Of a stretch of 64,000 bases of DNA, positions 57,032 to 64,000 are shown piece after piece. Below the pieces are notes generated by a model. The model was not told the DNA's origin and made no database searches. It saw nothing but the letters and a program-made list of their open reading frames with translations. Each line of letters starts with the position of its first letter. The first letter of the stretch is position 1. The DNA lies in assembly GCA_030062745.1 (NCBI GenBank), contig CP099846.1, forward strand, positions 9,173,432-9,237,431, written 5' to 3'. The stretch is from Capitulum mitella. Its lineage: Eukaryota > Arthropoda > Thecostraca > Pollicipedomorpha > Pollicipedidae. The position numbers were made by a program, and so were the translations under genes.

Positions 57032-58546
57032 TCACAGTCCGTCGCCCGGCGGGTCGGCGTCGGCGTCCGCGTCGCCGACGCTCGAGAACCACTCGCCCGT
57101 CTCGCGGAAGTGGCCGGCCAGGAGGTCGAAGCGGTCGACGGTGCCGCCGGCCGAGAGCAGGCCGACGACCAGCCGCCACGGCAGCAGCACGTGGTTCCAC
57201 AGCAGGAACGGCAGCGGGTCGCAGAGCGAGAACACGGCCTCGCGGCCGCGTAGCAACAGCTTGACGGTGCGCCCCAGTTCGGCGATGAGCGCGGCCGGCC
57301 GCGGCGGCAGCAGCAGGGAGGCCAGCCTTAGCAGCTGGCCGTACGCGCTGTACACGCAGAGCGGCCGGCTCGGGTGAGAGAACACGTCCGGCGGCGGCGG
57401 CGGAGCCGGCGGTGCCGGCTCGCTGGCCAGCAGCGCTGACAGCACGCCCATCCGGCCGTCGATGAAGAGCAGCGCCAGGTCGGCGCATGGCTTGCAGAAC
57501 ACCGGCAGGAAGGTGGTGCGCCGACCCTCCGGCACCGTCTTCAGGAAGCGGAACGTGAAGGCGCCGGACACCTCGAACGGCAGCCGGCGGAAGAAGAGCA
57601 GCGCCCACTGCTCCATCTCGCGACTGCGCACCGCGTGCAGAGCGCTGCCCTCGCGACACGCCACGCTCGCCAGCACGCGGTTCTTGCGCACCAACACCGT
57701 CAGCAGGTACTGGTAGCCGGCGGTGAACTTGGCCACCACCCAGGGGCCGCCGGCGCCGGAGACGATCACGTCGTCGTACTTGCGCTGCGCCTCGCGCAGA
57801 CTGCGCGGCATCGGCAGCCACTTGGACTCGTGCAGGCCGTTGGGCGCCGCCGTCTTGGCCATGAAGCGGCAGCCGTTGATGACGATCACGCCGCGCCGGT
57901 ACAGGCCGGCGATGCGCTCCATGTCGTGCACCGTGTAGTACATGACCGTCTCCATGTTCATGCTCTCCACCAGCTCGTAGAAGCGGTCGAGGCGAACGAA
58001 CTGCGTCAGCCGCGGCGTCGGCACGCAGAGGCTGGTGACGCCGAGGCGCGCCAGCGCCTGCGCCGCCATCGACTCGGCCTCCGCCTCCTTGGGTGCCGGC
58101 ACTGGCAGGAAAAAGTCCACCTGGTAGTCGATGGCGATGCGCAGCAGCTCGCGCGCGTAGCGCTGCGGCTCAGCGCGCGGGCACGGCACCTGGATCAGCT
58201 GGTCGACGCATGTCGAGTAGAACGAGATGGTGGTGAAGAAGCAGCGCGGGCTCACCACCACCACGCGGAAGCCCTCCTTGCGCAGGGCGCGCGCCACGTG
58301 GAGGCCCTGCGGTCGGTGGCCTCCGCTGACCAGGACGGTGCGCGTCAGCCGGCACTGGCCGCGCAGCATGCAGCGCACATTCACCAGCAGCGCGTGGGTC
58401 CACTTCAGGGGCACGGCGATCGTCAGGCAGCCGAGGCAGAGCGCCAAGACCGGCCACCAGGCCCAGGACAGCAGGGTGAGCAGCAGCAGCGTGCGGCCCA
58501 CGTGGCCCACCAGTCGGTGCAGCTCGACGGCGCGCGCCTCGTCCAT
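57032..58546 (-). CDS. Membrane-anchored ATP-grasp-fold protein, MysC-like, probably catalytically degenerate
   Basis: This single-exon 504-residue ORF starts with ATG at 58546 (in-frame TGA 9 bases upstream) and stops at 57032. Residues 18-47 are a strongly hydrophobic membrane segment. Residues 70-98 form a pre-ATP-grasp Rossmann-like motif (VLVSGGHRPQGLHVARALRK). The C-terminus holds a DPLPFLLWNH motif at 443-452. The order of N-terminal membrane segment, LVSGG motif, ATP-grasp core and C-terminal DPxPFL motif is that of MysC, the ATP-grasp ligase that joins glycine to 4-deoxygadusol in mycosporine synthesis. The usual metal-binding E-x-N-P-R motif appears as FCKPC at 350-354. The Gln/Glu-Phe-x-x-Gly segment reads AKFTAG at 272-277. 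It may therefore be a pseudoenzyme or have changed chemistry. Residues 378-386 are Pro/Ala-rich. Function in this animal is unknown. It is on the same strand as rootletin, 12.5 kb upstream. Confidence 0.8.
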   Translation of the reverse strand: MDEARAVELHRLVGHVGRTLLLLTLLSWAWWPVLALCLGCLTIAVPLKWTHALLVNVRCMLRGQCRLTRTVLVSGGHRPQGLHVARALRKEGFRVVVVSPRCFFTTISFYSTCVDQLIQVPCPRAEPQRYARELLRIAIDYQVDFFLPVPAPKEAEAESMAAQALARLGVTSLCVPTPRLTQFVRLDRFYELVESMNMETVMYYTVHDMERIAGLYRRGVIVINGCRFMAKTAAPNGLHESKWLPMPRSLREAQRKYDDVIVSGAGGPWVVAKFTAGYQYLLTVLVRKNRVLASVACREGSALHAVRSREMEQWALLFFRRLPFEVSGAFTFRFLKTVPEGRRTTFLPVFCKPCADLALLFIDGRMGVLSALLASEPAPPAPPPPPDVFSHPSRPLCVYSAYGQLLRLASLLLPPRPAALIAELGRTVKLLLRGREAVFSLCDPLPFLLWNHVLLPWRLVVGLLSAGGTVDRFDLLAGHFRETGEWFSSVGDADADADPPGDGL

Positions 58547-58555
58547 GGCGGCGGT

Positions 58556-59811
58556 TCAGCGACGCCGCGTGGCGCACATGCCGCCAGACCGGTACAGCAG
58601 CCGCTGCAGCTGCTCTGTCAACCGCCTGACGACGCGCCGGTCCAAACCGACCGTCCACGTCCGGCCCACGGCCCGCTCAAGTGTCACCGCGAATCGGCGC
58701 CGCAAGGAATCCCAGAGCCGGCGGCGGGACGGCTCGTCCCTCCCGCGGGCCGAGGAGTTGGTCCCCAGACGCGCGTCCACACCACCGGCCGGCGGCCGCG
58801 ATACTGGCCCTCCTGGCCCCGGGCACTGCGGGATGTCTTCTCTCCCGCCCCGAGCCACGCGTCAGCTGACGACCGCGAAATGGACGGCCGGCTGGGGCGA
58901 TAGCAGCGCCGCCGCGTGCAGCGGCCACAGGGGAAACTAGCTGGCCGGTACCGAGCTACACACGACAGCTGGACGCATTGCTAACTTCTCAGAACACGGA
59001 TAATAGCGACATTTCAAGGTCATCCGCGAACACCGACATGAGGGGTTGTGACGCGAAACGACTCTGACAGTCGACATAGTCGATAAATAGCCCAATAGTC
59101 AGCAAACTAAAAACGGGTGGACCGTGGTGTGAGAAAAGGTTAGGTTTCGCCAAGGATCACCAGAATCTGACTGAGACCAAACCTTTGTAGTATTACGTCA
59201 TGGGGCTTTCCAAAATTATGAAACCGGTGGGGAAGAGTGTCGCGAATAAGCACCACACTTATGGTTAAGAGATGGGAGCTATACCGGACTAAAATTAACC
59301 TGGCCAAAGTTCCCCACGTAATTTAGGAGCGCATTTTACAAATCACAAACGAATTCCTCATCGCAACTTTCGCGGCATATTATGTTCAGCTCGTCGCCCC
59401 GACCCATGTCCCCTCCTCCGCAAAAAAGTGGGAACAGTATCGCCGTTACCAGGGCTGCGGGCGCCCCGCGTATGGCGCTTTGATCAATGTCTGCTCCACA
59501 CATCGCTCCCTCGGCGATCCGCACGTGCGGCTTTAGGGGACGAGTTGCCTCCCGCCGGACGTTCTGTTGGCGGGCGGCCTCGTCCTGGAATCGTGCGCCG
59601 TGCATCGTCACAGGGCCCTCCAACCCGCCGCCAATTCGCTCCCCATTTAAAACGAGACATCATTACTATAAGATAAACCTGAGGCTACGTAAACACTTTT
59701 AAGACCAAGGTACTGGTTTTGACCGTCCTGATGACCTCAGTTGTGACTTTTTAATTTTGCGCATTGAATTCTCTTTTGCTGTTTCTGTTAATGCGATTTT
59801 CAGGGTTGGCA
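58556..59811. other. 5' flank of the ATP-grasp gene and unexplained sequence
   Basis: 58556-58900 is GC-rich and probably the 5' UTR/promoter region of the ATP-grasp gene. A 100-codon minus frame there ends at the TGA just before the start. A GC-rich 95-codon minus ORF at 59336-59623 is not recognised. Confidence 0.35.
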
Positions 59812-60620
59812 TTTCAGCTGGACAAATTTTTATCTATCATTTGCCGGTTAAAACCGGCTAAAACCGGCATAAAAAGGCATAAAATGACAGGTATTATGGC
59901 GACACACTATAATACACACTATACTATAAGTTCCAGTGGATTAAAAATACTTTTAACGCTGCTTTTCATTTCTAAGTCAATATTGCACAAAAAAACAAGT
60001 GGACCATTTTAATGCAAAACTCACCAATTCAAACATGAATTGGCATATAGCGCGCAACAAACTCTCTGTAAATTACTCCAAAACTGTTAATGAAAATGTT
60101 ACGCATCGGAACACGGAAGGATAGGGTACAGCTATGAAGTAATACGCAAGTAGTATACAGACAGAATTGTACGAGTTTATACCTAAACTATACCCTTAAC
60201 CTTTTAAACCAGTCATCATTACCAAGGACATAGCCATCGTGTTGTGAAAACTGTCTTCAGTACTTGTCTCAATGGTTAAGGATATGGCTAGCACACCAGT
60301 CTGACTTCGAAGGCTGCATTCATTAGTATGGTTTAGAACAATTTGTATTTTATGCTGATTTATGAGCAATCTGCTGCTGACCCACTACCTGAATGATAAT
60401 TAAATACTATGTTAACATTTTAACGCGTAGAAATAGTTAGTTCACACTCTTTTGTCATCAAAAGCATAGTGAGTTCTTTCCATAACCAAAACTGAGCTGA
60501 AATATTTTCCGCCGTTTTCTGCCATTTTCTGCCACCCCTAATTCTCGTCGGCCGGGTTTAGCCGGTTGAAACTGGTAGCAGAAACTAATTTCAGCCGTCT
60601 GCAGCCAATCCTGGCTATTT
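59812..60620. repeat. Possible MITE with imperfect terminal inverted repeats
   Basis: The left end has TTTCAGCTGGACAAATT followed by AACCGGCTAAAACCGGC. The right end, reverse-complemented, has GCTGAAATTAG followed by AACCGGCTAAACCCGGC. The interior is AT-rich and non-coding. The similarity is partial and the boundaries are approximate. Confidence 0.4.
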
Positions 60621-60751
60621 TGCCGAGCCATGTTTTTGTACGTTCTATTTTTTCTCATGCACAATGTTCTCGGTCATTCAGCCAGTCGTTTTACTCTGGA
60701 CCACTTGTTGTATCAGTCAATCCGGGTCATTTCATCCAACAAGCGAAAGAA

Positions 60752-60990
60752 AAAATGGCTTAATTTTTTACCAACTTGATCCAGATGGTTTGTTACAGTG
60801 ACGTTCGAAATCGGAGTCCATGCTAACCAGAGCTTGTGCACAGACTCACATCCCTACAACCAATCGTTCAATTCCAGACAGCGACAGACTTCGTGGCAGA
60901 CGTTTAACGTCCCGTCAAGGGTGCGACACCACCGTGTGATATCATTACGACCCACTATTGGCCATTTGCCAACTGAAGTGATGACCAAAT
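60752..60990 (-). mobile_element. tRNA-derived SINE copy D (3' part)
   Basis: The minus strand carries GTGTCGCACCCTTGACGGG, ACGTTAAACG and the tail CCATCTGGATCAAGTTGG, matching the 3' portions of copies B and C. The tRNA-like head is absent. Confidence 0.7.
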
Positions 60991-63900
60991 AACGAGCTCC
61001 AGTGGATTTTATTCAGTGAAACCGTAGGCCCAAAATGATGCTGAAAAACTACACACATTGCCTGACGAAGACACCTACACTTCCCTAATCGTTCGCACGC
61101 CAAATCAGCTGCCGTCACACACGACGATTATCTTTTCACAACCATCAACAGATCTCTACACAGATTTAAGAGTGGGCGCCTACACTGCACCGCATCCCTC
61201 CGGTTTGGATCTCCACGCTGTCATTCTCCTCCACCGAAGACCCGTGTCCGATTAGCACGTAACCGTTCAGCCACACCGCGGCACGCTTCGAGTGAACAGC
61301 GCCTCACAGCGCCGATCACGCACCGACGCCGTCAAATCACACCCGGCCCGCGTGAAAGCTGGACCAAAGTCGGGCGCCGTCATATGACCATATGGGCTGC
61401 TGCAACTCCGCTGTTGACATTACTGCGTCGGCGGGAGCGGGAGGGATGATCACTGATCTGGATCTGCTGACGCAGGATACGACTCAATATTTGTACTGCC
61501 GAGTATTGGATGACGGGGGGAGGCTCTTTCATCGAAGTGGCGGGAAGGTACAGCTGTGGTCTGCAGAAATCCGTATAAAATAACAAGACCATGCGCCAGA
61601 TTGTTAACAAAGCAAATATGGGGCAAACCCCGACTACAGGAAAGGGAGAAGAACAGACTACAATGCCAAGTCAATTTTGACATTCAAATGCATCAACGTA
61701 GTAGTAGCAGAGTAGTTCGTAAACCTTATGCTAAATCATTTCGACATTACAGAGGTCCATACCTGTTGGGAGGGTCCCCTGACCTCCCGAAACCCGTAAA
61801 GCCCCACCCCCGGGTCAAGGTACTGGCACAGTGTTCTTTCTGAATAATATAAAGTGTGTGGCATATGCAAACTGCATCATAATTCAATTAAACGAACGTT
61901 TGGGGGTTTCAGAAGAGAGAAATGTGTACAGAAATGAGCCGCAAAGTCGAAATGATCTGCCCGATGCGCGCAGGAAAGACCGACAGCTTGATGGTGAGCT
62001 CGCAACTACGTGAGAGACAAAATTTCTACTTAACAGTGGTGGCATACAGTTACAAACGACGCAGAATTTCAACATCGGAAAATTACTGTAACTCTGAACA
62101 AACCTTGTCATTGCAAGGTATTTCTGTGCAAACTTCCAGAAACCTCATTTATAAATAAAATGTATCTGTTCATTTAAGACTTTTCAGATGTAATGAGTTA
62201 CGCCACCTATCGCTTGATTTGCTAACTACAATTTCATTGCACGCGCGCTCGGTGAAGTACTGCTTTTAACACGCAAGCATGCGACGCAATATAAAACCTA
62301 CGCACTGCCACATTCTTAAGCCTCTTCACGACAAGAACCATAAAGGCCAAGCCAATGTATCAGGTGTCGCATTATGCTCGGCAGCGACCAGTCACGCACC
62401 GTTTGTTGTTGCGTTCCCATATCAGCAACCCTCCTTGTACCACCTGATGCTGGACGACAGAACAGCAGCCTGGTTCCCAAGCGCGATAATTAATGCGATC
62501 AATATTCATTTGGAACACAAAACCTGAGAGGTGTAACGAAAAGTCAGAATACAGAAACAAAAATAATATTCCCATTCACGGAAGAACTGCTCTTCAGTGT
62601 CCACATCCAAAAAGCACGCAAGAACAGTCGGGCTGGCCGCTGCGGCCGGCAGTTGTCGGCTCGGCGCCTCCCACCAGCCTTTCGATTATTAAATGGTTCT
62701 GTGGCCAGAAGTTCGGTCGCTCCCCCCCCCCCCGCACTCACCAGTCTCTGCGGCCGGCAGGGGTGTAGTCGGCGCTTCAGCTGGCCCCAGAGGCGGTGTC
62801 TCAGGCGTCGCACGAGGTGGCGCACCAGCGGGAGGCCCGCGGCCATGCACGGCGCCGCTCCCGGCTCTGCCCGCCGCCGACTCGGACGGACGCAGCGAGG
62901 ACCGGCCGACGCCCGCCGAGCCTGCCGACACAAGGCCCGGCGCTGAGAGGCTGCATCACGACCGTACTTGGTCCCTGCACCGGCGGACTTCTCGCCGGGA
63001 GAAAACTGGCTGGTTCCTTAACCCCCTCCCCCTCCCCCGACATTTTTGAGTGAGTAGCCGTGCAGTGGATCGATAAAACTGATGAGTAGAAAGAGGAAAA
63101 ATGTTACCTCTCTGGCAGCTGTCAGGCATCTAGGTTCTGTCGGCTCCCCGACAAGCCCATGGACCAACAGAGGGCGCGAGAAGACGACAAAGATGACGAA
63201 CATGCCGCCAGACGGCCTGATCCGCGGCAACATCCCCCAAGACAAAGGCTTGGGCGGCCCTCCGGTCTTGTCTCACATGGACGAACGTGGAGTTCCCGAC
63301 AGCTCGGCACGGTGGCCGGCGCCCGTGCACTGGCCGTCACAGCGGACGTGCGTGAAGCCCCGGACAGCCCGCCGGCCTGACCGGCACCGGAAAGGCGCCG
63401 TGCCACAGCACTCAGCGACGCCGGCGACCGGCACGCTGACTAATTCAGCGGCCGCCGCACGGCACCGGCCGGCGACACCAGGGCCGGCCCGTCTCCGGTC
63501 CGCCGTGGAGCGGGGAGACCGCAGCGTCTCCCCACTGGAGCGGGGAGACCGCAGCTTCTCAGGAGTGGAGGGGAGTCGCAGGGGGAGACCGCCGAGCTCC
63601 CGGAGTGAAGCGGAGAAACCGGTGTTTCCACAGTGGAGCTGGAGGACCGTCGGCGGAACCGGCATCAGCAGAAGGGAAGACTGTTAAGGAAAACCAGCTC
63701 ACAAAAACGAATCTGGCGGCCCCGAAACGCATCCAGCGAGCCGAACGGTCCCACAGTATCGATCTGACCTGGCGTGGAACAGGCAGCGATGAATGCTCCC
63801 GGACGTTAGGCCAATCGCGACGCGAAACGTTGCCTCGATGCAAAATCCGCGTGGTCTACGGCATATTAAAAGGAAACAACTCCTATGTCCTCGTTCAACA

Positions 63901-64000
63901 TATCTCGGCGAAAAGAACAGACTGATGGTACATACGCAGGCATCTTGCTGAGGTTTCCAAATATCTATGGAATAAGCAATGGTAATCATAATATGGCATG
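60991..64000. other. Right-end sequence, nothing firm
   Basis: AT-rich to 62.6 kb, then GC-rich from 62.6 to 63.7 kb with the weak candidate exon at 62742-62846. A short GGAGCGGGGAGACCGCAGC tandem repeat lies near 63505-63560. No gene is supported. Confidence 0.35.
62742..62846 (-). CDS. Weak candidate first coding exon
   Basis: An ATG at 62846 opens 35 codons ending at a strong donor (AGACTG|gtgagt). The peptide is basic and amphipathic (LVRHLVRRLRHRLW core), compatible with a mitochondrial targeting signal or helix. The locus is GC-rich. I found no convincing second exon between it and 58.6 kb. It does not splice in frame into the ATP-grasp ORF because a stop lies just upstream of that start. 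It may be a chance ORF. Confidence 0.22.

Noticed and set aside
57635-58903. 422-codon plus-strand ORF opposite the ATP-grasp gene
   Set aside because: Shadow frame. The minus frame has recognisable domain motifs throughout and this one has none.

Overview
This is eukaryotic, animal DNA, most likely from an arthropod and perhaps a crustacean. Short GC-rich exons with GT/AG boundaries sit in long introns, there are tRNA-derived SINEs and many minisatellites, the chosen start codon has an arthropod-like context (CAAC-ATG), and pentanucleotide TCAGG arrays occur. There are no operons or prokaryotic signals. The taxon is an inference.

The left 44.5 kb is mostly one minus-strand gene. Twenty exons, joined by splice sites whose phases all agree, encode about 1,477 residues of rootletin (CROCC/Root), the coiled-coil protein of the ciliary rootlet. 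The exons follow vertebrate rootletin in order, from its N-terminal coiled coil to roughly the middle of the protein. The 3' half of the gene lies beyond the left edge. Three upstream exons add an apparently disordered N-terminal region of about 580 residues.

The most striking feature is in the rootletin introns. At least eight minisatellites abut exons and have amplified the splice junction itself. Around exons 5, 8, 17, 19 and 20 the unit carries the 3' splice site plus the first bases of the exon. Around exons 8, 9 and 12 it carries the last exon bases plus the 5' splice site. Exon 9 is followed by about 24 copies of a CAG|GTCAGT-type donor. This looks like a recurrent process in this gene rather than chance.

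From 44.5 to 57 kb I find no convincing gene, only a minisatellite, repeat copies and AT-rich sequence. At 57.0-58.5 kb a single-exon minus-strand gene encodes a 504-residue membrane-anchored ATP-grasp-fold protein. It resembles the mycosporine-pathway ligase MysC, but the residues at the expected catalytic positions look lost. From 58.6 to 64 kb there is a weak candidate first exon, a SINE copy and unexplained sequence.

Other structures are a 2.5 kb inverted duplication at 19.5-22.0 kb, four copies of a tRNA-derived SINE, two copies each of two other interspersed repeats, and many G-run/C-run dyads in AT-rich repeats. Homology calls rest on my memory of protein families and on the sequence; no searches were run.
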